From Bacteroidota bacterium (lineage in GTDB: Bacteria > Bacteroidota > Bacteroidia > Chitinophagales > Saprospiraceae), in NCBI GenBank assembly GCA_029573365.1, contig JAKQGD010000281.1, positions 1-5,068 of the forward strand: a stretch of DNA of 5,068 nucleotides, written 5' to 3'. The notes under the pieces were generated by a model, which saw nothing but the letters and a program-made list of their open reading frames with translations, did no database searches and had not been told where the DNA came from. Below are positions 1-5,068 of this stretch, one piece after another (positions within the stretch are counted from its first letter, which is position 1; the number at the start of each line of letters is the position of its first letter). Position numbers and translations under genes: made by a program.

Positions 1-31
1 TTAATCAGGCTTATCGCAAATAATATGTAAT

Positions 32-1030
32 ATGAAAACAGTTCTCTCAGCCATTCAACCGACAGGCATCATGCACCTTGGCAATTACTTCGGAGCGGTA
101 AAAAACTGGGTTGACCTCCAGGAGGAATACAGGTGCTACTATGGAGTGGTCGACTACCACGCCATGACCATGCCTTATGACGTTAAAAAGCTCAGAGAAA
201 ATACCTGGGACCTCATCACAAGCCTCGTGGCTGTAGGTGTAAAACCGGAAAACCTCTTTATCCAGTCACTTATACCCGAACACACCGAACTGGGATGGAT
301 ATTCAATTGTTTCTGTTCCTATGGCCAGCTCACACGTATGGTGCAGTTTAAAGACAAGAGCCAGCAGGTCAGTGATGGAGGCAAAGAAGATTTTATATCT
401 GCAGGATTGCTCGATTATCCAGTCCTGCAGACAGCCGACATTCTTATTTATAAGGCTCATTATGTGCCTGTCGGCAAAGACCAGGAACAGCACATGGAAC
501 TGGCCAGAGACGTTGCCCACCGCTTTAATACCCAGGTCGGCAAAGAGTACTTTGTACTGCCTGAGCCACTCTACACCCGCACCCCTAAAATCAGGTCAAC
601 CGCCGACCCGTCACGTAAAATGAGTAAGTCCGCCGGAGAAAAACACTTTATCAGCGTCTTTGCTGACGAAGAAACCATAAGGCGACAGATTAAATCAGCG
701 GTAACGGATTCCGGTGACACCCCTCCCGGCCAGATGGCAGAGGGTGTGGAAAATCTTTTCGAACTCATTTACGCCACCGGGCACCTCACCGCATACGAAC
801 AGCTTATGGACGCTTACAGGATTGGACAGCTTAAATATGTAGACCTCAAGCAGACCGCCGCTGACTCGCTGGTGACGATGATAAACGGCTTTACCGAAAG
901 GAAAAAGGAACTTAATGCCGACAAACGAAAACTCAAGGACCAGATAAAACAATCCTCATCAGAGATACGCAAGGTGGCACTGGAGACCCTTCGCGAGGTT
1001 AAAGATCTTGTAGGCCTCATCAATATATAA
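32..1030 (+). CDS. trpS: Tryptophan--tRNA ligase (TrpRS)
   Basis: This cytoplasmic class I aminoacyl-tRNA synthetase activates tryptophan with ATP and charges tRNA-Trp. The 332-residue length is normal for bacterial TrpRS. The N-terminus carries the QPTG segment and the HIGH-type signature as HLGN at residues 15-18. The tryptophan-pocket segment with YPVLQTADIL lies at 129-138, the VGKDQEQHMELARD block at 147-160, and an intact KMSKS loop at 196-200. The residues after KMSKS (AGEKHFISVF) differ from the Bacillus SDPNP type and, from memory, match the Bacteroidetes version. All catalytic signatures are present, so the gene should be functional. The ATG at 32 gives the canonical MKTxxSxIQP start. 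No Shine-Dalgarno sequence precedes it, as is usual in this phylum. Its promoter is not visible because only 31 upstream bases are in the window. A secreted SH3-like gene follows after 14 bases. Confidence 0.98.
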   Translation: MKTVLSAIQPTGIMHLGNYFGAVKNWVDLQEEYRCYYGVVDYHAMTMPYDVKKLRENTWDLITSLVAVGVKPENLFIQSLIPEHTELGWIFNCFCSYGQLTRMVQFKDKSQQVSDGGKEDFISAGLLDYPVLQTADILIYKAHYVPVGKDQEQHMELARDVAHRFNTQVGKEYFVLPEPLYTRTPKIRSTADPSRKMSKSAGEKHFISVFADEETIRRQIKSAVTDSGDTPPGQMAEGVENLFELIYATGHLTAYEQLMDAYRIGQLKYVDLKQTAADSLVTMINGFTERKKELNADKRKLKDQIKQSSSEIRKVALETLREVKDLVGLINI

Positions 1031-1044
1031 ACCCACCGGGCCTT

Positions 1045-1920
1045 ATGAAACTTCGCCACTTACTGCTTATTGCCATCCTCAGCATCTGGAAAATTCAAGC
1101 TCAGACAGGAAACGAGTGGATGTATTCAGAAGGCTCTCTAGAAGGATTTGTGCCAGACTCCGTCTACTACACATTTGTCAGCGACGCCAATCTGCGTGAG
1201 ACGCCAGGTACTGACTCAAAGGTGATCACAAGACTTCCCATTGCAACCCCCGTCACAGTAGAATCAGTTTCTGAAGTTACATACAGCCAGCGAGGGCTTA
1301 CCCTTCCATGGGTACAGATAAGGGCCACCACTGCAAACTCACAGCCCGTAACAGGTTTTATCTGGGGCGGTTTTCTGGCCCTGGCAACCATTGTAACACC
1401 TGAGGAAGAATACATGCCCAACCGGGGTGTAATATATCTCACCGGCCTGTCAGGTTACAACGAAACCGAACACAAACTTACGATACAGGTGAGATTGGCT
1501 TTAGCCGGAAAAGAACTTGCCAAAACTGAATTTACCTCCATGGGTAACCCCGGTTACTATCCGGCGTTTGAAGTTGATTACCCACCCTTTGAAGGGCTCA
1601 ATGCCATTGTGAAGGTCAATTACTACTACCCCGCCTGCGGTCACCCTTCAGGCAACAATCTTTTGTTTTGGCAGAAATCAGGACAACTTTCCAGGGTGCT
1701 TGAAACTACATCCGTTAGTGATGGAGGTGTGTTTTACGACTCTCAAGAAATGATCCTTCCTTCAGATAAAGGTGGTATCGGCGAACACATTTTGGTAACC
1801 CGAGACATTTCAGAATTTGATGACACAAAAGATGACCTCACACGTACATCACAAACCATAAGCATCACCCTGTATAAGTGGACAGGTACAAAACTGACAA
1901 AAGTCAGAGAAATAAAATGA
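1045..1920 (+). CDS. Secreted SH3-like domain protein of unknown function
   Basis: This 291-residue protein begins with a Sec signal peptide: K2/R4, a hydrophobic core at residues 6-15, and likely type I cleavage after IQA (residue 19), leaving an N-terminal Gln as is common in Bacteroidetes. Residues about 42-113 form a bacterial SH3-like (SH3b) domain, recognised by the ANLRETPGTDSKVI start (48-61), a central PVTV strand (69-72), PWVQIR (88-93) and the closing GFIWGGFLAL (104-113). SH3b domains often bind cell-wall peptides, but ligand and role here are unknown. The remaining 170 or so residues are beta-rich, with one conserved-looking PACGHPSGN segment around the only cysteine (C198), and I do not recognise a family. 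There is no lipobox, so it is probably periplasmic or exported. It starts 14 bases after the trpS stop with no Shine-Dalgarno sequence and is probably transcribed with trpS, although a functional link is not evident. Confidence 0.88.
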   Translation: MKLRHLLLIAILSIWKIQAQTGNEWMYSEGSLEGFVPDSVYYTFVSDANLRETPGTDSKVITRLPIATPVTVESVSEVTYSQRGLTLPWVQIRATTANSQPVTGFIWGGFLALATIVTPEEEYMPNRGVIYLTGLSGYNETEHKLTIQVRLALAGKELAKTEFTSMGNPGYYPAFEVDYPPFEGLNAIVKVNYYYPACGHPSGNNLLFWQKSGQLSRVLETTSVSDGGVFYDSQEMILPSDKGGIGEHILVTRDISEFDDTKDDLTRTSQTISITLYKWTGTKLTKVREIK

Positions 1921-1921
1921 T

Positions 1922-1974
1922 ATCATGACCTTTTCCCTTTCGGGGAATGATGATTTCAATATTATATGTTTTTT
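1922..1974 (+). terminator. Weak terminator-like hairpin after the trpS operon
   Basis: Just after the stop of the SH3-like gene, TTCCC (1933-1937) pairs with GGGAA (1943-1947) around a five-base loop. An outer ATCAT (1922-1926) can pair with ATGAT (1950-1954) across an asymmetric internal loop. A run of six T lies at 1969-1974, but it is 15 bases beyond the outer stem rather than adjacent. The position is right for the end of the operon, while the structure is poor for an intrinsic terminator, so this is only a candidate. Confidence 0.25.
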
Positions 1975-1993
1975 GCAATTTTAGTTGCCTGGA

Positions 1994-2054
1994 AACACTG
2001 TCAACCTTAAAAAAGTGTTAAAAAATGTCGTCTAGGGCTCATCATGTCATTTTT
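1994..2054. promoter_or_regulatory. Phased A-tracts and dyads upstream of the sigma gene
   Basis: TTAAAAAA occurs at 2007-2014 and again at 2018-2025, exactly 11 bases apart, which is about one helical turn and is the arrangement that bends DNA. The same stretch holds two inverted repeats: AACACT (1994-1999) with AGTGTT (2014-2019), and AAAAATG (2021-2027) with CATTTTT (2048-2054). They could be protein-binding sites or an upstream promoter element for the sigma operon. The A/T-rich composition makes chance matches likely, so function is inferred only from position. Confidence 0.3.
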
Positions 2055-2066
2055 AGCTTGTAAAAA

Positions 2067-2099
2067 TTGGTAGGATTCGGACTTAAAGTCTTACTTTTA
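2067..2099 (+). promoter_or_regulatory. Possible sigma operon promoter (imperfect Bacteroidetes type)
   Basis: TTG at 2067-2069 is followed after 22 bases by TACTTTTA (2092-2099). This compares with the Bacteroidetes housekeeping pattern TTG, 17-23 bases, TAnnTTTG, and only the last base of the -7 box mismatches. If real, transcription would begin at or next to the ATG at 2104, giving an almost leaderless mRNA. No better match was found in the 183-base gap. An autoregulated ECF promoter with an unknown consensus is equally possible. Confidence 0.3.
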
Positions 2100-2103
2100 T
2101 CTC

Positions 2104-2667
2104 ATGGATTTGACCCTGCAATTACAACTCGAAGAACAGGCCTTGATCACAGCATGTATCAACCAGGAAAAATGGGCCCAGAAAAAATTGTATGAGGACA
2201 ATTATCCATCCATGATGGCCCTGTGCATGAGGTATGCATCAAACAACGACCATGCTCTTGACATTCTGCACGAAAGTTTTATCAAAGTTTTCAGAAACAT
2301 CGAAAAATACCAGACCGGCACTTCCATTACAGCCTGGATCCGCAAGATAGTCATCAATACAGCCATAGACTTTTACCGCAGGAATGTAAAACACAGAGCC
2401 GAAGACATCAGTGTGGCGGATACCTATGCCTCGGGAGACCCGGATGTGTTTTCCAACCTCGGCAGCGAAGAAATTTTAAATGCCTTGCAGCGATTACCGC
2501 CTACGTATCGTTCTGTATTTAATCTGCATGTTATTGAGGGGTATTCTCACGCTGAGATCTCTGCCATGCTGCAGGTAAACGAGAGCACCTGTCGTTCCAA
2601 TCTCGTAAAGGCACGGCTGAAGCTCAGGCAAATTTTACTGGCTGCTGAATCCGATTTGAATGACTGA
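2104..2667 (+). CDS. ECF-family RNA polymerase sigma factor
   Basis: This 187-residue sigma-70 family protein has the ECF layout of regions 2 and 4 only. Region 2 spans about residues 25-95. Region 2.2, the core polymerase contact, is DILHESFIKVFRNIEKYQ (53-70), and the -10 recognition part is the following AWIRKIVINTAIDFYRR (77-93). An acidic linker (99-120) leads to region 4 (about 121-178), with RLPPTYRSVFNLHVIEGYSH and the -35-binding helix-turn-helix at 147-176, ending in the basic KARLKLRQIL segment. Length and motifs are complete. The ATG at 2104 gives the usual short lead into region 2, and no Shine-Dalgarno sequence is present. The stop overlaps the start of the next gene by 8 bases, which points to translational coupling with a candidate membrane anti-sigma protein. 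The set of genes it controls cannot be read from the window. No FecR or TonB/SusC gene is adjacent, so it is not the usual Fec-type unit. Confidence 0.95.
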   Translation: MDLTLQLQLEEQALITACINQEKWAQKKLYEDNYPSMMALCMRYASNNDHALDILHESFIKVFRNIEKYQTGTSITAWIRKIVINTAIDFYRRNVKHRAEDISVADTYASGDPDVFSNLGSEEILNALQRLPPTYRSVFNLHVIEGYSHAEISAMLQVNESTCRSNLVKARLKLRQILLAAESDLND

Positions 2668-4126
2668 ACATAATTTTGACAGCATTATCCGCGAAAAACT
2701 GAAGGACGTCTCCCCGCCCCCGGCAGGTGATGTCTGGCCATTGTTTGAATCGGCGATGCAACAAAGCAGACAGGCACATACAACGGACGAGCATTTTGAC
2801 AAGATAGTCAAAGGCAAGGTAGAAGGTTTAAAACCCGGATTTAACCCCCGCCACTGGCTCGAACTGAAAACTCTGCTCAAAACCATCAGAGAGCGTAAAA
2901 ACACCATAGCCATGTCTAAAATCATGGAGGTCGCTGCTATCCTGCTAATTGTCATAACTTTTGACAAGGCTGCTTTTATTTTAGAAAACCAAAACCGACT
3001 GCCGGCAAGAAAACCTTCCGCCACCATTCCTACCGCTGAATACGCAGAAGCTTTGCCTGCAGGCACTAAAAATACTAAACTACCAGAGCTGAGCGTGACC
3101 ACCGGAATGCAAACATCCCCTTCGCTCTCCATCAAGGTTGCACCTGCCATGGACGACCTGGTACATTCCGGGACAGTAAACAACGTGTTTTCATCTTTAC
3201 CGGACGGCAATACGGACATCGCCAAGGAAATGATTGTCGTTACGGATACTGATTCATCGCAGGTTTTTCCTGTTAATACAACACCAGCTGTGGCTGTGTC
3301 CAATGCCCATGTTATGGATGTGACGGCAAATGAAGCTGAAACCCGTGACATAACATCTGCTGATTTTCTTCCTGACATACAGCCGAGACCTGAATCCGAA
3401 ATGGCACTCATCCTCTCTACAGGCAACGAATACAAGCCCAAAAAGAAAAAGCACCTTTTCCTCTCAGCTTACGCCTCAGGGGATGTAAATCTGATAAATA
3501 CACCTTTTGACAAATTCTATTCGCTGGCATCATACAACAAAGAAGCTCTCAACAAATCTTTTGGCCTTGGCATATCCTCACGCACAGGCAACCTTGAGGT
3601 GGAATCAGGCATCGGTTATGCCGGCAGAGAATACCAGCCACGGATAGTTACAGAACAGTTTGGCCAGTTTGCAGATCATTATTTCGAAAAAAGTCTCAAC
3701 AAAATTAAATACGACATAGCCACTGTACCACTGCAACTTAAGTATCATGTACTCAACAACTCTGCCGCCAGCTTTTATCTGATGGCAGGTGCCACCCTTA
3801 ACCTTGTGGCCAATGCTACTTATGACATCAGTGAGGTGCTCAGAAACGGCCATCCACAAGGTGTCAGGGCACCCAATGAAGAAGCACGCCTTGACGAAAA
3901 ACCTTTTAACAAAGGTCTTCTAAATGGTGACAAGCTGAGCGACAACTACTTCGTGTCCGTAGATTTTGGTATTGGTATTGAAAAAAAGGTATTCGGCAAT
4001 ACTTCTCTGTATGTCCAGCCATCATACCACAGACACATACTTAGCAATGGTATAGGCATAGGCCCAAACCAAGACAAGATTCACACATCCTCACTCCAGA
4101 TAGGTATAAAAACCGCAATACACTAA
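2660..4126 (+). CDS. Putative anti-sigma / outer-membrane beta-barrel fusion protein
   Basis: This 488-residue protein has four visible parts. Residues 1-85 are charged and hold two copies, 40 residues apart (6-33 and 46-73), of a motif with shared F-D-x-I, K, P and W positions. Residues about 88-101 form one short hydrophobic stretch (MEVAAILLIVITF region), flanked by E90 and D102. Residues about 109-262 are a Ser/Thr/Pro-rich, low-complexity linker. A lysine cluster (261-264) precedes a C-terminal barrel of about eight amphipathic strands (roughly 265-276, 299-308, 311-323, 351-365, 370-384, 429-441, 447-459, 476-487), resembling the Bacteroidetes OMP_b-brl / PorT-like porin group. The protein has no cysteine, which excludes a zinc-type anti-sigma domain, and no cleavable signal peptide. 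It starts inside the sigma gene (ATGACTGA overlap) and so is probably co-regulated with it. The sigma-binding role is inferred from position and layout; the barrel assignment is firmer. It ends in His rather than the usual aromatic residue. Confidence 0.82.
   Translation: MTEHNFDSIIREKLKDVSPPPAGDVWPLFESAMQQSRQAHTTDEHFDKIVKGKVEGLKPGFNPRHWLELKTLLKTIRERKNTIAMSKIMEVAAILLIVITFDKAAFILENQNRLPARKPSATIPTAEYAEALPAGTKNTKLPELSVTTGMQTSPSLSIKVAPAMDDLVHSGTVNNVFSSLPDGNTDIAKEMIVVTDTDSSQVFPVNTTPAVAVSNAHVMDVTANEAETRDITSADFLPDIQPRPESEMALILSTGNEYKPKKKKHLFLSAYASGDVNLINTPFDKFYSLASYNKEALNKSFGLGISSRTGNLEVESGIGYAGREYQPRIVTEQFGQFADHYFEKSLNKIKYDIATVPLQLKYHVLNNSAASFYLMAGATLNLVANATYDISEVLRNGHPQGVRAPNEEARLDEKPFNKGLLNGDKLSDNYFVSVDFGIGIEKKVFGNTSLYVQPSYHRHILSNGIGIGPNQDKIHTSSLQIGIKTAIH
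2675..2878 (+). repeat. Tandem protein-level repeat in the N-terminus of the barrel protein
   Basis: The two units encode residues 6-33 (2675-2758) and 46-73 (2795-2878). At an offset of exactly 40 residues, F6/F46, D7/D47, I9/I49, K13/K53, P19/P59 and W26/W66 are identical. I10/V50, R11/K51, L14/V54, V17/L57, F29/L69 and M33/L73 are conservative. The DNA of the two units is not obviously alike, so the duplication is old or the similarity is under protein-level selection. The motif looks like a short helix, a proline turn and a second helix, and it is a plausible sigma-binding unit. Confidence 0.6.
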
Positions 4127-4136
4127 AGTACATTGT

Positions 4137-4574
4137 TTAGGGATTGATTTTTGAAATTGTTTTGCCTTTGGATTTCGTTGGTTTGGCCATATCCTTAATC
4201 GCAAAATCGATCGCTTCTTCTATCAAGGTTTTTACTTCCGGATTTCTGTAGTCAGAAGTTTTCTTGATGTCAATGTGCCTGATTAAATTGCCGGTTCCGG
4301 TCAGAAGCCTGTGTGGGTCCTTTAAAAGTGTCCCTTTGTTAAAACCCAGGTTCAGGTGGTTTGTATAAATAGGCAACATACAAAAAGCATCTGATAACTT
4401 GTCAGAGATTGAAAAAACAGTTGTCAAAGCATGGGTATGATATACTAGTTCGTTGCTTTCCGGATACAAATAAAGGATATAAGTCCTCAGGTCAGTAAAT
4501 AAATCTATTAATTCACGACCTTTGAAGTCCAATAAAATCTGAAAGTCCGGGTGCATAGGTCTTGATGTATTCAT
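4137..4574 (-). CDS. DUF1801 (YdhG-like) protein
   Basis: This 145-residue soluble protein has the core of the DUF1801 / YdhG family. The N-terminal helical part contains HPDFQILLDFKGRELIDLF (8-26), and the middle has VFSISDKLSDAFCMLPIY (53-70). The diagnostic C-terminal half reads HLNLGFNKGTLLKDP (73-87), then LLTGTGNLIRHIDI (90-103). A basic tail (K131-K142) ends the protein. The family is small and cytoplasmic with no settled general function; the Bacillus subtilis member YdhG has been described as a frataxin-like iron chaperone, and I would not transfer that here. It has its own good promoter match upstream (4628-4661). It converges with the sigma operon, with 10 bases between the two stops. 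Codons are more AT-rich than in trpS (35% and 38% GC in two hand-counted 60-base blocks). The ATG at 4574 is the longest start; Met-7 is a possible alternative. Confidence 0.88.
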   Translation of the reverse strand: MNTSRPMHPDFQILLDFKGRELIDLFTDLRTYILYLYPESNELVYHTHALTTVFSISDKLSDAFCMLPIYTNHLNLGFNKGTLLKDPHRLLTGTGNLIRHIDIKKTSDYRNPEVKTLIEEAIDFAIKDMAKPTKSKGKTISKINP

Positions 4575-4610
4575 ACTTGTTATTTTGATAAACCGGGTCT
4601 AAGTATTGCA

Positions 4611-4623
4611 GTGTCAGAGACAC
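4611..4623. promoter_or_regulatory. Perfect short dyad in the DUF1801 leader
   Basis: GTGTC (4611-4615) and GACAC (4619-4623) form a perfect five-base inverted repeat around a three-base loop. Read on the minus strand it begins about where transcription from the 4628-4661 promoter would start, so it could be a 5' stabilising hairpin or an operator. The pairing does not extend further on either side. Confidence 0.35.
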
Positions 4624-4627
4624 CTCG

Positions 4628-4661
4628 CAAAGTTAAGTAGTTAATCTAATTTAGTGTCCAA
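4628..4661 (-). promoter_or_regulatory. Bacteroidetes-type promoter of the DUF1801 gene
   Basis: On the minus strand, TTG (complement of 4659-4661) is followed after 23 bases by TAACTTTG (complement of 4628-4635). This is a perfect TAnnTTTG -7 box at a spacing within the known 17-23 range for this phylum. Transcription would start near 4621-4623, giving a leader of about 48 bases before the ATG at 4574. A direct repeat of TTAACT with an 8-base period (complement of 4631-4636 and 4639-4644) overlaps the -7 box and could be an operator. Confidence 0.6.
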
Positions 4662-4668
4662 CTTTATT

Positions 4669-4986
4669 TCACGCTATTAGGGAACCTACAATTGTAAAAA
4701 ACAACACTATATTTAAAATTGCACCTATCCATTTGAACCAATTTGACGGTTCTTTCTTGGTAATACTTAATATCATCAATATCAGACCTGTTACACAAAA
4801 CAATTGAGTCGCAATTACAATTATCATTGGTGTCTGAGGAAGTCCATCACTTGCCTTGATTGTTTTCGGAATGTTTGAAATAAGGTAAACGACCAATGCC
4901 AATGTTATTATTGAATTTATGAAAGAGAACTTAGAAAAGCTCTTTCGATTATTTTTTACTTCTATTTCATCTAAGATTTCAGCCAT
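4669..4986 (-). CDS. Small three-helix membrane protein of unknown function
   Basis: This 105-residue protein has a charged cytoplasmic-looking N-terminus (MAEILDEIEVKNNRKS) and three hydrophobic segments at about residues 22-39, 52-74 and 84-104. A positively charged KTIK follows helix 1, and TKKEPSNWFKW lies between helices 2 and 3. It ends four residues after the last helix begins to tail off, so the C-terminus is essentially membrane-embedded. I recognise no family or catalytic motif. The ATG at 4986 is supported by a Shine-Dalgarno-like AAGGA nine bases upstream, and no other ATG lies in the open frame before the upstream stop at 5050-5052. It is AT-rich (30-40% GC in hand-counted 60-base blocks) and on the same strand as the DUF1801 gene, which has its own promoter, so the two need not be one operon. 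Confidence 0.75.
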   Translation of the reverse strand: MAEILDEIEVKNNRKSFSKFSFINSIITLALVVYLISNIPKTIKASDGLPQTPMIIVIATQLFCVTGLILMILSITKKEPSNWFKWIGAILNIVLFFTIVGSLIA

Positions 4987-4995
4987 TTTCGAAGG

Positions 4996-5000
4996 TCCTT
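4996..5000 (-). promoter_or_regulatory. Shine-Dalgarno-like ribosome binding site
   Basis: On the minus strand, AAGGA follows a run of As and lies nine bases before the ATG at 4986. It fixes the start of the small membrane protein. The other starts in the window lack any comparable purine-rich site. Confidence 0.55.
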
Positions 5001-5015
5001 TTTTTATGCTTACAG

Positions 5016-5058
5016 CGAACGGTTCTGGGCTTGGCGTTCGTGCGGGATTTCAGGGCAC
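5016..5058. repeat. GC-rich dyad-rich segment at the window edge
   Basis: CGAACG (5016-5021) and CGTTCG (5035-5040) form a perfect six-base inverted repeat around 13 bases. GTGC (5040-5043) and GCAC (5055-5058) form a second, smaller dyad directly after it. The stretch is much richer in G and C than the adjacent AT-rich gene and codes for nothing convincing. It looks like an intergenic repeat or recombination-site type element, but there is only one copy in the window and it may continue past the edge, so its class is open. Confidence 0.35.
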
Positions 5059-5068
5059 AAAACTGTCA

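Noticed and set aside
1..31. T-box or tryptophan leader controlling trpS
   Set aside because: Only 31 bases are available upstream, and they show no Trp codon run, hairpin or promoter box.
1975..1988. GCAA/TTGC hairpin as a terminator
   Set aside because: The stem is only four base pairs and no T-run follows.
2660..2940. Zinc-binding (ZAS) anti-sigma domain
   Set aside because: The protein contains no cysteine, so the HxxxCxxC motif is impossible.
2635..3441. A long open frame (268 codons) on the minus strand opposite the barrel protein
   Set aside because: It lies wholly antisense to a well-supported gene, has Ser/Val-rich shadow-like composition with no recognisable domain, and has no promoter or ribosome site.
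5016..5040. CGAACG/CGTTCG dyad as an intrinsic terminator
   Set aside because: There is no T-run after the stem on either strand; the seven Ts lie on the wrong side for the + strand and read as As on the minus strand.
5016..5058. Integron attC site
   Set aside because: The setting is suggestive, but the core boxes RYYYAAC and GTTRRRY are not met on either strand, and no second copy separates the two minus-strand genes.
5006..5068. Open frame on the + strand starting at ATG 5006 and running off the edge
   Set aside because: Only 21 codons are visible, with no ribosome site or promoter. It runs through the dyad-rich segment, so it cannot be supported as a gene.

Overview
The window looks like a Bacteroidetes (Bacteroidota) chromosome. 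The evidence is a Bacteroidetes-style tryptophanyl-tRNA synthetase, signal peptides and starts without Shine-Dalgarno sequences, an ECF sigma factor followed by a membrane protein with a C-terminal outer-membrane barrel, and a good match to the phylum's TTG / TAnnTTTG promoter. I could not assign a genus.

Layout. Positions 32-1920 carry trpS and, 14 bases later, a secreted SH3-like protein, both on the + strand and probably co-transcribed. A 183-base AT-rich gap (1921-2103) follows. It holds a weak terminator-like hairpin, two helically phased A-tracts, two inverted repeats and a possible promoter placed so close to the next ATG that transcription could start at the start codon. Positions 2104-4126 carry an ECF sigma factor and a 488-residue protein whose start overlaps the sigma stop by 8 bases. 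Positions 4137-4986 carry two minus-strand genes: a DUF1801 protein and a small three-helix membrane protein. They converge on the sigma operon with only 10 bases between stop codons. The last 80 bases contain a GC-rich dyad-rich stretch that continues past the window edge.

How the genes fit together. The most interesting unit is the sigma factor pair. The second protein has no recognisable zinc anti-sigma motif (it has no cysteine at all). It does have a cytoplasmic-looking N-terminus made of two tandem copies of a roughly 28-residue motif, one short hydrophobic segment, a long Ser/Thr/Pro-rich linker and a C-terminal barrel of about eight strands. The simplest reading is a one-protein surface-to-sigma-factor signalling device, with the N-terminus as candidate sigma-binding module and the barrel as candidate sensor. 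That function is inference. The trpS operon is housekeeping. The two minus-strand genes are clearly more AT-rich than trpS in hand-counted blocks (30-40% GC against 50%), and one has a Shine-Dalgarno-like sequence that the others lack, so this end looks like accessory, possibly acquired, DNA.
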